NCBI GenBank assembly: GCA_000310025.1
Contig: FN649731.1
Location: 301,983 to 345,237 of the forward strand
Reading direction: 5' to 3'
DNA length: 43,255 bases
Source of the DNA: Ectocarpus siliculosus
Lineage: Eukaryota > Sar > Phaeophyceae > Ectocarpales > Ectocarpaceae
Made by a program: the position numbers and the translations under genes
The notes under the pieces: model-generated
Seen by the model: only the letters and a program-made list of their open reading frames with translations
Told to the model about the DNA's origin: nothing
The model's database searches: none
Shown here: in pieces, positions 9,093 through 20,200 of the stretch
Position numbering within the stretch: the stretch's first letter is position 1
How the letters are laid out: every line of letters starts with the position of its first letter

Positions 9093-12000
9093 GGGCTTGA
9101 GGGAGCGGTGAAATCGCCGTTGCCTGCTTAGTGAGTTGGCTTATTTCTCCACCGGAGGCATCATAGGCCGGTTTGTCGCTCGTTCGTGTCATTCCATGGG
9201 AGGGTGATGGGGGGCATCGTTGCAGCAGGCCGAACCGGCGTGGCTGTTCTCGACGACCACCTGGCCGGGGCAGGCAGAGACGAAACAAACCACCACGCCC
9301 GTGATGGTCTTGGGTGTCGTCACAACTTGGTCAGACATGGCCACGTATCTTTCAGCCGCCGTCGTTCATGTTGATCCCAACGTGGTTTTTGCAGTCGTCG
9401 TGCCTGCCTGGTTGTTTTTGCTTGCTACGTATTGTCTGTATACGTCAACGCCCATCATCATCGATATCAGCAGCCGCATCAGCCGCCGCGGCCGCCGCCG
9501 CAGCAGCAGGCAGCAGCAGCAGCAGCTCAGCTGCCGGCAGTAGGCGAGGCAGCAGAAAAACGGCGTCGTAACAACAGGAACGTGCGTGTGCCGGGCATGT
9601 CCGAATCACAGTATGTCTGTCAGGCACGATGTTGTTGTATGGGGACAAGAGGGAAGAGGGGGGAGGGGGTCCTATTTATTCTTCAACGGCAGAAGGGCTT
9701 GTTTCCGCGAGTGCATCCGTCGACAGCGCACACCACGAAAGCCTTCGAGGCTCTTGTCAGAAGTGGCTAGACGAAGGGGAAGTTGGACGTTGAGCTGTTA
9801 GGCTAGCTGACAACGGTTGTACAGTAGGTGAGCTCCGTCTCCCGAGCACACATGGCCGTGATGTCATGCACTACCATGGGCTCTGACGTTTGTTTTGACG
9901 CCGTGACGGAGCACGTCGAGTTTTCCCGCTAGAAGCGCGGCGGTTGTAGGGGTGGGGGTTGAAAATATTGTTGGCTCGATCGACTGCTACGAGTGCGGTA
10001 TGCTGGTTTATCTGTTGGGTGTGTTGATAGTTTACGCGAGGCCTTAATTTGCATGAAACTCGAACACATCTGCTGCTAGTGATGATGAATCAAAGGCGCA
10101 GTACTTTTTTCTTTTTTCATAAAAAAAACAACACAACGGGTTCATCTCTATCCCCACATGAGAGGCCGGGATAGATGAGCAATTAATCCGTCGCGTTTTC
10201 AGACACACGAAAGATTGGACTTCGTTGACTTTGTCTTGGCATACCGTTTTGCATTCATGTGGCTCACGCCTGTCCTTTCTTATCCGGTATGCCGTTTTGG
10301 ACATTTCCCTCGCGATTTCCTAGCTGTCTTCGAATTTGTTCCGGTTGATTGTCATTCTGGCGTGTATTCTGGCGGATTCTGCGGCCCGCTGCGTTTTTGC
10401 TTAAATTGCGCTCTAATGTTTGTTTTCGCCCCGTTGTTTGTGTTTCGTGTGTAGTCTACTCTCTGTCTCGCCTAGCTGCTGCCTCATTTGTTCGGTTTCG
10501 TGCGGTAGTTTCTGATGAAGGACGATACAGAACGCGCCCACACGTAAGAACCTCTCTTACAGTTTTGGCCGGGGTTGGGGTTCTTACCGTATTCCTAGGG
10601 TCATGCTACGAATGGTCGCTATCTAGGTTTTAGTGGGGGGGGGTTCTTAACGGGGCTCACAAGTGGTGCTCAACTTGCTACATTTTGATTTTTTCGAGGC
10701 TCCAATTTCTGAACTGCCTGCGTGCGCGTTCTGTAGCTGAAGTACGTTTTTTCTTTTGGTCTCATGGGTTATCCTGCGCTGATTTTATTGTGCTCGTCGA
10801 TCCGTGAGTGCTGCCTCGTAGCCGGTTTTCTCCTATAATAGCATCGTCGTCTTGGTGCCTTACCATCCATCAATCAATGTAGAAAAATATACGTTGGTCA
10901 GAAAGAAGGGCACAGCAAGAGAAGACGGCAGGAAAAAGAAAGCACACGGGTACTTGTGTGCTATGTGTCCGTGGGTTGTTTCCCTTTGCTTCTCTCGACG
11001 AATCTGCAACCAATCGGGCGAGCGCAGCCGTAGAACAAGGACATCCGATAATTGCGTAGTTCGTGGAGCAAGGACGTGCGCAGTTTGTGGGGAGAGCATC
11101 TTTTGATGTGTCCATTATCGTGGACCCGCTACTGCTGTTGGTGGTAGTGGTAGCGGGTCGGAATGAACGTCTGGAGCAGGTAAGTGTTCATGTTGTCTTT
11201 TGCATGGGGGGGGGGTGGCGTGTATGGGTAGCTTGCTGCATTTCGCAGAGAGAGGTAGGAAGCAAACAACAACGCTGTGATGTACCACCCCCCTTTGCGT
11301 TAGAAGGATGGTGTCACAGCATGGTGTCTGTGCGCAGAAAAAAAAGAAGAGATAGGTCAAAGAAGATGAGAAGTCCAGGCGAGAGCTGAAATTTGGTTAG
11401 CTTGTTGTCTGGTGTCGTTGTTTTTGACTCCGAGGTCACACATGAATATAAGAAGGTGCATGTCGCACATGCCACGAGCGAGGTTGCGTCGGGCCGCCGA
11501 CAGCTAGAGAGAGATAATGATAAATGGCTGGGCACACTCGCCACAGAATAAAGGACGGATGGATGTCGGTAAAACCTTCTCCTTCGTTGGTGATACTGCT
11601 GGACATCACAGCTAGCTTGTGTACGCCGAACAGGTGATGATGGGTGTTGAGAGTCAAGCGAAGCGACGTTGACGAAGCGTACCCTGCCAAGGGAACATAC
11701 ATGATTGAAAGTACAATAATGTTGGTGGTGCTACCCGGCGATTTGTGATTTGTGGACGAAGATCATTACTGTAGAAGAGAGGCGTGCAACCAACAAGATG
11801 GAGCTTGACTTTGCTTGACGGAAAATAGCAGAAATAGTCCCCTGCCGGGCATCACTTGTGCACACACTCCTCTTCTTCTGAAGTAGTCACAGTTTCCAAA
11901 CAATGTGTGTATACAAACCATCCCATCCGCCCTGCAGGCGGATCGTAAAGTTGCTTTCAATGGCAAAGTACTGGCCACACGCTAGGCGCGCCCGCACGCT

Positions 12001-13597
12001 CCAGCGGCTCAGCGCGGGGTAAAATTGCTCAGGATGCCTCATCCAACACGCATCTAATTGTTTTCTGTCTACATGAAGTGGTCGGCCGTGTGTGTGTGTA
12101 AACGTCTGTATCGACACGCCATTAAATACTACCAGTATAGTGTTCGCGGGGGGGGGGGGCTGACAGCACATGCTACGTAATGTATTGTGTAGTTCATGTG
12201 GCATATATAGAAATGCTCACGTTCAAACAATCTCCGCAATCTCCGTGATACATATTCTATTCTACGTTCTACGTATCACATGATCTACGAAATCTCCCTC
12301 TCTGCGGTCCACGATCCACGGTCCACAGGCGTGCATGGGTCTTAGGCGATCCTACCACTGCCAAATATCCGGACAATCGAGAGGAGGCACAAATCTACGC
12401 CGGGAGTCTGCCGTTCTCCACAAGACGTTCCGTCTTGGTTGAAGATAGAAGGCAACCTGCCTCCCCCATGTCAATTTCTTCAACAGTTGCATGCTTTACA
12501 ACGCGCAATCCCGTGATGAGTGCCAACGCCTTGGGAATTTTCTATGCGTGCATCATGCGATCATGTGGCATGTCGCCATGTACATTCCTCAGCAAGCTGA
12601 TGCGTCTTACGAGACACAAGATCACTGTCTTCGTAGCCAAAGCCAAGGACATACCCTTCAGCAACAAACAACAGGTGAGAGGTGAGGCCACGAGGCCACA
12701 TGGCACGATCATGATCCAGCGACGCAGCGGTACGTAGCGGAGTGATAATTTCACGACCAACCGTGAATATCATTGGGATTGTTAGGACGTACGTGAGATA
12801 TGCTAGACCCTTAGGCTACGCTACTCTGGTAGGTACGGCATACAGGATTCCCACGAGATCGCCGTTGTAGTACAGTAGGTGTATAGCGTAGAAAGAGGTA
12901 AGGGTGGGCACCGACATGCAACCTGGGGTGGGCAGGTTGCACGCTCAAGTGTCCAGCTAATCCCGTATCACAGATAGCAGTATATAATATATAGTAGGCA
13001 ATGAGATACATCTGACACGGCGGACTGGCAGCATGCACGAACAATGTGTTCAAAGCCGATCCCGTCCTCCTAACTTCCTCAACCCAACCGGTTGTGGTCG
13101 GTGCCTAACCTTCCCCTTTGGCCACTTGCAATGTTTCCTCAAAACAAAGTGATGTCCGGGGTTCGAATCTCCCCTTTGAGCATTTTATCCTTATGGATTT
13201 ATTTGCGCCCAATGTATGAGGAGAAGGAGTCTGTGAAAATAGGCTTTGAAAAATGTGCCGGAGAACCTTTCGTACCGATGAAATTTCTGGGCACGACAGC
13301 GCTGATCACAAGGATTGCAACTCTGGGGGGACGTGCTCGTGGCTTGAAAGAAAGATTGACGGCCTCGGGCCTCGGCCTGTAGACTACTAGTCAGCCTGAC
13401 TATTTAGTAGTCTACTGTATGTAGTGGTCATCGTGATTCTTAACACAAAGCCGTCCGCCCCTTAAACTCGTACGTCTCGCACCCTCACACCCCGTTGTGT
13501 TGTACTATCCAACAGGAAACAATTACGATCCGTCAGGTTGGCCTGTTCGCTGCATCATCACCCACACGCTTTCTTTGCGCCAAGCTGCTCCTGCACC
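9093..13597. other. Intergenic stretch of 4.5 kb, no convincing gene
   Basis: T-rich low-complexity sequence with short frames only. A CAG-rich block lies at 9497-9535. Short repeated sequence lies at 12227-12330, including an imperfect hairpin with arms GTGATACATA and TACGTATCAC at about 12246-12280. A B-box-like GGTTCGAATCT at 13160-13170 has no A-box at the SINE spacing. The right end presumably holds the promoter of the gene at 13598. Confidence 0.4.
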
Positions 13598-15475
13598 ATG
13601 CCGAAGACCCACCCTTTCTTCCTCGTCCTGTTCTCGACGGCCATCTTCACCGATGTTGCAAGAGCCGAGCTGCCGGACTTCCCCATGACGCTTGCTGACA
13701 TGGAGGTCCTCGCGGGCTACTACTCCGCCGACGGCAAGTACCTCGGCGGAATGCCCAAGGCCCACACGTTGAGCCGAGAGATCTACGACTGCACAGACTT
13801 CCAATACTCCGAGCCGAACAACACGGCGTCGAATGCAACGTATTGTACGGGGTGGAGCGCGGACGAGTCGTACGGCGGCGGTTTTCAGCTGGGCGACTGC
13901 GAGTGCAAGTTCAGCGCGTCGAACGGTGCTTACTGCTCGGACTGGATCTGCGATCAAGGTAAGGAGTGGGAGTATTGGCTTGGCAGCGACGGATGAGTCA
14001 CCGCGCGAACTTGTCTCGACGAAAACAACAGATGTTCTTGTTGAAAGCCCACGTCTTCGTACTTGGCCTTTTGCAACGGTCTTTAGTAGCCCTTAGGCCA
14101 AGATGAGCCCAAACGGATTCTTCATTGGGGTCACCGGCAACACGGTTTCCACCAACTGGGGCAGGCAGTGTAGTTGGAACTTCCCTCCCGGCGATAACCC
14201 ATTAAACGACTGTGTTCGTTAGCATTTGATCGCCAAAGAACTCCCACCAAAACATCTACATACAGGATATTCCCCACAGTTACAAGCTTTCCCGATAACT
14301 GAAAATAATCGTGTCTTAGACGGCAGCAGGGTACTGTGACAGGATCCCCTCTGCCGTTTCGGCACCCCTCCCTTTGCAAATGATAATAACAGAAAACTCA
14401 GACTACACGTTGTGCCAGTGCGATGACACTGGTGCTGCAGAAGGCCTCTTCTGCAACGCCTGGTCATGCAAGCAGATATGCTCGGGGGGCAGGGCGGAAT
14501 TTGAAGACTACCGCTGCCAGCGACCTTCACCATCCGGCCACTATTGCGAGGCCTGGAACGGCAACGTGACCGCTAGCGACGAGTTTGAGATCGTGTCGTG
14601 CGAGTGCCTGGCCAACTGGCACGGCGATCAAGTCTGTTCCTTCTGGGAGTGTGAAGGTGCGAAAGTTTTGGGGGTAGCAAAAAGGGGTGGTTCTGCGTGA
14701 CATCAACCAACAACGGCCAGGTTGTGGGGACCGACACTTCACCCGAAAAATTCGCCGAGGTCGTGAAGTCGTTGCTGGGTCATCCCCTTCCCGTTCTCCA
14801 CCTTCCACGACGGCCTCCTTTGTGGGGTATATACATTCCCCCGACTACGCACCGCCCCTCTTTAGCTCCTTTCCCCCCTGCTCCCCTAACACACTTGCCT
14901 ACCGTATGGCTTGACAACCCATCGGTGCTTCCTCATTCCCCACACGTTTCGATAATATTCGATGCAATGCGTGTGCTTGTTCCTCTCTCGCAACGTTGGT
15001 TTTTGCTTCCCTAACCCCAGCCGCCCACACTCCCTTTCGCGTCACCCACGATTCTGTTGGCGACAAACTCGCCTCTACCACCCCCGCCCCCTTGAGAGAA
15101 GAGCTTGGCCTGTCCACGTGCAGCAGTGCAGGCGCAAGCTGGTGCGACCTGGGAGTGTCCATCGGCGTTGGCGGCGGGATAGGGCTCCTGGGCGTGCTTG
15201 TGATCTGTTACGGCATCGGTTTAGTCGGCCGGATAGATTCAGAAGGACAGTCGGACACCACGGCCGGCCTCATGGGCATTGCGCTCGGAACAGTCTGGTG
15301 CTTGTCATGGTCTTCGGGCGTCGTCATCTGGGGGGGCGAGGCCGGGGCTACCTACGTGGGCATCATGTGGGGTGTGCCCATCGTGCTGGCGGCGGTGGTG
15401 GCGGCGTTCCGGTGCTTCGCCGTCTACCGCGTTCGCACCAAGGACGAGCAAGAACTGCCGGTCTCCAGTGCATGA
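13598..15475 (+). CDS. Cysteine-rich surface protein with signal peptide and three TM segments
   Basis: Exons 13598-13958, 14393-14656 and 15021-15475, both introns phase 1, giving 359 aa. Residues 1 to about 23 (MPKTHPFFLVLF..., ending VARA) form a signal peptide. The ectodomain contains a Cys/Trp repeat of about 40 residues: YC-x2-W, then C-E-C, then C-S-x-W-x-C, once at the end of exon 1 (ATYCTGW...DCECKF...YCSDWIC) and again in exon 2 (HYCEAW...SCECLA...VCSFWEC). A half copy (FCNAWSC) lies between them. NNTAS and GNVTAS are possible N-glycosylation sites. Exon 3 encodes three hydrophobic helices at about residues 257-280, 290-312 and 318-342 and a short hydrophilic tail ending ELPVSSA. 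I recognise no named family. A plasma-membrane or endomembrane location with a disulfide-rich outer part is likely. Exon 2 is symmetric (1-1), which suits exon shuffling. All joins keep frame. Confidence 0.8.
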
Positions 15476-17262
15476 AGGACGTAATAGCCACAAGGGCCCC
15501 TAAACGTCAGGGACAACAAAGTTGCGTTGCCGTCGGCTGGGTTAGAACGACGTCAGAGCCTCTCCTCCTCACGTTGTTGCGTTCTGTCCGCTGTGTCCGG
15601 GCGACCTCTTGCCAATTGCACGCTCGCGTGAACTCGCTTGTCGTCGCGGCAAATTAATCACCGTGAGAATCTCGGCAACGTCAGACTGGTGAAAGGCGGC
15701 GAAACGACCGGCCGCGTGAGCAGTTCTACTGTAGCGAGTGATTGCGGTGGGTCGGTCTTGTGAGTACAGGGCAAAAGCACTGTTACCCTTGTAGATGTTT
15801 CTCCTTCTTTTTCAGTGTCGTGCAACAACTCGGAGCGTTGCAGTGCGTACAGCGCGGTATCTCCCTCAACTTGCAAAAGCCGGGATGGGTTTCCGGGATC
15901 AAGCAGGGAGAATATTTTTGGGAACGGTCGTCAGCAACTGCGCTTCCAACCCTACGGCATGGAAAGGAAATATCTTCCATGCTGCTCAAACGGGGTTCAA
16001 TACGATATTCGCATCTATGGGACGGGGGCGCGGGGGCTGATACGTGCGGCATCACCTTGGGTTTGAAAGCCCAAGGTCGACGCGCACATATGGCAAACAG
16101 CCCTGCTTTCAATGCCTCCGGTTTGATGTGGTATTACCGTAGTTATAGTGTTGATCAGACAACGCTGCTGTTGGTGGTTATGCAACAAACAGCCCGCGAG
16201 TGTGCAGATTGTGTGTTACGCATGTGCAGCCATAGGTACGCGGGAAATGGTATTGTAGCACGGTACAGCCTTGACGACAGGACAGTGTTGGTGTGTTTGG
16301 TAGTAAAGGAGTAGGGGCCGTATTAAGTTGTTTTTCTTGTCGCCTCGTCAATGGTCCTGTTCAAATACACTGGCGGCTGCACAGCCACGGCCTCCTCGTC
16401 GTGCCCGTCCCTGTTTCGCCGTTCGTTGGATGTGTGCACCACCTGGTGAACGGCAGACTTCGCGGCAAATCGGCCTTCACCCGCGTAGAGATTAACGAGT
16501 AGGGAGTGGATCCAACCACACCAGGCGTTGGCATTTCCACTTGTCCAATAGTTGATAGAAATCATGAAAGCTTTCAGGAAAAAGCTGTCGTGGAATCTCG
16601 TGGAAGCATGTGGATGCCCATGTCAGATTCCATGCTTCCCATGACGGCGTCCACGGGAGCGGCTTCAACGACCATGGAATAACGTGGAAGCTTAAGCCAA
16701 AATAGGATAATGCTGTACCAGCAGACTGCAACGTCTCAGGTTGCACGACCAATACACCGTTCGGCAAGGTACACCATTGACCATTCGTCTGTTCGCAGCC
16801 GTTATCGATTCGGACGAGGATGCATTATTTCAGCTGCCAGTCAAAACGAATCGAGTAGCAGATGCTGCCTCTCTCCATGATTGCGCCCGTTGACCCCTGC
16901 CATGACATGCGCAAGGTGCGGTGCATGCCGCTTCTGCTTGCGCAGCTACCGTTGACGATGATGCTGCTAGTGCTTATGATGACAGCGGGGCAGGCGTTCG
17001 TTGGTGTTGTTGCTGATGACCTTCCGCTGCCGCTCTCGACCCCTTGTATCGATCGTTACCCTATTTAGTCATGACCGATTCCCGTCCGCTTGCGTCGCCG
17101 CGATTCTTCGCGCCGTCTGCTCGTACAGAGGGCGGTTGTCGTACCACAAGCTCGCCACCCGGACCGACATCTGCGAAATCGAAAGCGTTTGTCGTAATTA
17201 GTGTACAGTAGGTCTTCCATGCTGTCGTCAACTTCATCGCAATCACCCAGCGGCGTATCCTC
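15476..17262. other. Region between convergent genes
   Basis: It lies between the 3' ends of the surface-protein gene (+) and the EF-hand/E2 gene (-). A perfect hairpin sits at 16054-16077, with 8-bp arms ACCTTGGG and CCCAAGGT. No confident gene apart from the small signal-peptide-like frame listed separately. Confidence 0.4.
16862..17068 (+). CDS. Possible small secreted peptide or orphan signal-peptide exon
   Basis: A 68-codon frame with an inner ATG at 16907. From that ATG the product begins MRKVR, followed by a Leu/Met-rich hydrophobic core (LLLAQLPLTMMLLVLM) and AGQAFVG, an outline typical of a cleavable signal peptide. The remaining 20 or so residues are unremarkable and end at TAG. 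The frame could be a short secreted peptide, a first exon whose partner was not found, or chance. No homologue is recognised and no RNA support is available. Confidence 0.2.
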   Translation: MLPLSMIAPVDPCHDMRKVRCMPLLLAQLPLTMMLLVLMMTAGQAFVGVVADDLPLPLSTPCIDRYPI

Positions 17263-20200
17263 TCACGCAGCAACCACACCTGGCGTACGGATCCATCCAT
17301 ATCTTCCCTCACTCACCAGGTCTCCCCACTTGGTCTCTCGAAGATCGTCGCCCCTCACGTGCCTTTCGTTCCCCCTTCCTCCACGGTTCGGGGAAGACAT
17401 CTCGTGCTCTGGAAGTGCACATTCACCTCCTCCTCTTCCTCCTCTGTTGTCCGTGGCGATGTTAGTGGTGCCACGAGAAGCAACGCCACCAAATGCGCCC
17501 TGCGGACCCACCCCGCCGACGCCTCCTCGCACTTCTCCGTCCGGCGGCACGGCGAGGTGGCGGCCTTCAACGATGCTACTACGATGGCATCTCCCTTCGT
17601 TTACGCCGGCCCCTCCTTCTCTCTTTCTCCAATCTCGTCCCGCTCCTTCATGGTGTCTTTCGTCGCTTCCCTGGTCTTTCTCTTTTCCTTCTCCGAAGCC
17701 GCCTCCCTGGCAGTTTTCTTCTACTTTTGGGGAACGACAACTGGCGTTCGATGGAGCCGGAAGCTGTTCTGCAGCAGCCGCAGTACTAGAAGCACCCCTT
17801 CTGATGTTATCGGGTAGCAGGGAAGGATCCGGGTCTCTTAGGAGTCGGATGACCTACCACGCGGAATAACGGAGATTCGAGAGGACCGGGAGGACGGGAA
17901 GGGTGTTGGCTCGTTCGTCTTCGTCATAGTTAACCATTCACCGCGCGTCTCCTTCGAGACGACGAAGGCCTTTCTCATTGTGCTCCCCGTAGAAACGCCG
18001 CTCACGCTCAGGTACCCTTGACGTCTCTACCGCAATCCTTAAAATCTTCATTGGAACTGCAAAATGTTTATTTCCTCTGCAGCGTTTCGCATTTCGGGGG
18101 GGGGGACGGGTACGAAAAATACCGGGGATGGTTGACCCCTCGTGTCGTGTGTACTCCCTAATAGGTTGCGTTGCTGTGAATGTATAAAAAATACCGGTGT
18201 GGTCGTTGCCGATATCTCTCTCGCGAAACCACAAAACGCAGATGGTGAGAAGAGGGAACGGTTCTCGACAGACATCGGGTACATGTACCACAAGTTAAAA
18301 AGAACAGTATATACGCCCCCCACTACCTCTGTGCATCACTACAAGAGACCGAATTTGGTAATACTTGCAGGTCCTGGTTCAGCTCACCTCACGCAAGAAC
18401 TTCGAGACGTTCCACTCTGCTGTCCACTGGTCCAACACGGACCGCACGGCGGTCGTGCCATCCAGGAGGACGCTGAAGTTCAGGTGGAAAACCTGCAGAC
18501 ACAACGAACGAAAAAATATATTCTTTGTGAAGCGAAAAACAGAATTTTCGCAAACCAAGTACCAGGTAGTCTTGTAGACTCGCCGGCGAAATATGCAAGA
18601 GCATCATGTCGATATCGCTTGCGCGTTCGTCCGTCCTCCCAATCGCAAAGTAGTAATCAAAATAGAAGACGAACGAGTCCACCCGCCTCATGTGCTCCTA
18701 CTGCACCCGTGCCGGTTTCAACTTGCGCTTCTCTCTAGACAAATTCTAAGACTGATGACTTTTCGAACGTCGTTCTTGTTCACCTCATTTCTCTAGGGAC
18801 GCGATATCAATTGTGGTCCATTTGCGCTACCGCGGAAGACAGAACGAAAAATGTCGTATGTATATCGTCTCTCCCGCCGTGGTGTTATTCAATCGAGAGC
18901 GGCGTACCGATGCGGAAGGTCCATGTATCGCAGAGAAAAGCTGAGCTGGAACATATGTCAAACTAAAGCTTGACACCAACCTATTCTCCGTAGCGTTCCG
19001 TATCGTACCATCCCACGAATGATTTCGCTCAGGCAGCTCATGTTTGGGACGGGTGCTGATCTGGACGACAACAAGAGTCGTTTGGCCATGAAGAACTCAC
19101 CCTTTTCAAGAATTTGGCAACGGGGGGCATGAAAGGGTAGCCGTCCGACGCCACGAGCTCCATTGTCAACGTGCACCCCTCGTAAGGAGTTCCAGTGGGA
19201 CAGGCAATCTTTGCTCGGAGGGTCGCCGGGGAAGACTTGATCAGCTTTCGTTCCGTTGACGCGATTACGTCAAGGCATGGCATGGGAGCGCGGATCATAC
19301 AAAACGAGCTAGTCGCGAGGTTAAGGTGCTGGAAGAACTGCTGTGTGGATCAACCTGTTCTTGACGGGGTCACCGGGGTCGCGGGACCCACCGGGCAAAG
19401 CCAACGGGCCTCCCATCTTTACCACACCAAGATTCCATCGCGCTTGGGAGTTGGTGAATCGTGCACAATAACACCTTCACATCTACGGTAGAGGGCAAAT
19501 AGATGTAGGGCCGACCATGGGAACACTCTGCATGAGCGATTTTCACGAGCTTTGCAACTAATCCCACGGGGCTGCGAGGCCAGATCCTTCTGCATAGAGG
19601 AGACATCCCGGTAGTGTTCCACGCGAGGCTCGTGTTCACAACATCTCCTTTCCTTCTCTGTGGACATTAAGCTGCCTTTTCGCCGTCAAGGTTTTGCTGT
19701 CTACGAGCGCGAATGAATCCGCGGGTTTGTTGCAAGTAGGATTGCGAGCCACGGCAGCAACGGTTGGGATGAGCAGCTAATCCACAACACGCCTACCTGT
19801 TGGTGTTATAGCTTGGTCACGCGCCCTTAACCCAAAACACTCATCAAATTGACTATCGTCTGTCTTTTACGACGGAACTTCACAAGACCAACACAACACA
19901 AGTTGCTATTGCAGCGATGTTAATGCAAACGCACCTTTGCCGACTGTAGGCAGGGGATGGGGTTGGCGTCCAATCTGCGCAGCTCCTCGCTGAGGCGCGA
20001 TGCCACGGTCGAGTTCATGATCGCTCGGCCGAAGGCGCTGTCGTCGAGCTCAACCTCTCCGTCCCGAACCTGTGGGGTGAGAGACGGGACGGGTAGCGAG
20101 GAAGAAGGGTTCGAGAGAGAGTTGGTAGTGTAGACTATGTGCCACCGCTGCCATGCTTGACCCTCCCGGCACTGTAGCATGGGGGAACTGGTCAATGTAT

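Noticed and set aside
7943-9288. Plus-strand alternate frame (GTSGTAGT-type) and minus-strand frame (EVPAGPEVPA-type) over the EsV-1-7 tail
   Set aside because: Shadows of the 9-12-base coding minisatellite. Only the frame continuing the Cys/His repeats is tied to a domain and correct splice phase.
13160-13170. B-box-like GGTTCGAATCT, and a similar site near 25715
   Set aside because: No A-box at the 44-base spacing seen in the two SINE copies and no body similarity; kept only as notes.
16054-16077. Perfect hairpin ACCTTGGG/CCCAAGGT as a terminator
   Set aside because: Intrinsic hairpin terminators are not expected in a nuclear genome, and it lies about 580 bases beyond the nearest stop codon.
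17201-17869. Plus-strand Pro/Ser-rich frame of 222 codons
   Set aside because: Antisense shadow of the Gly/Arg-rich last exon of the EF-hand/E2 gene.
17938-18291. Minus-strand frame ending RRLEGDAR as the last exon of the EF-hand/E2 gene
   Set aside because: Its phase does not continue the E2 domain. The exon at 17853 gives FLRE|VIRLLRDPDPSLLP, which fits the end of an E2 fold and keeps frame.
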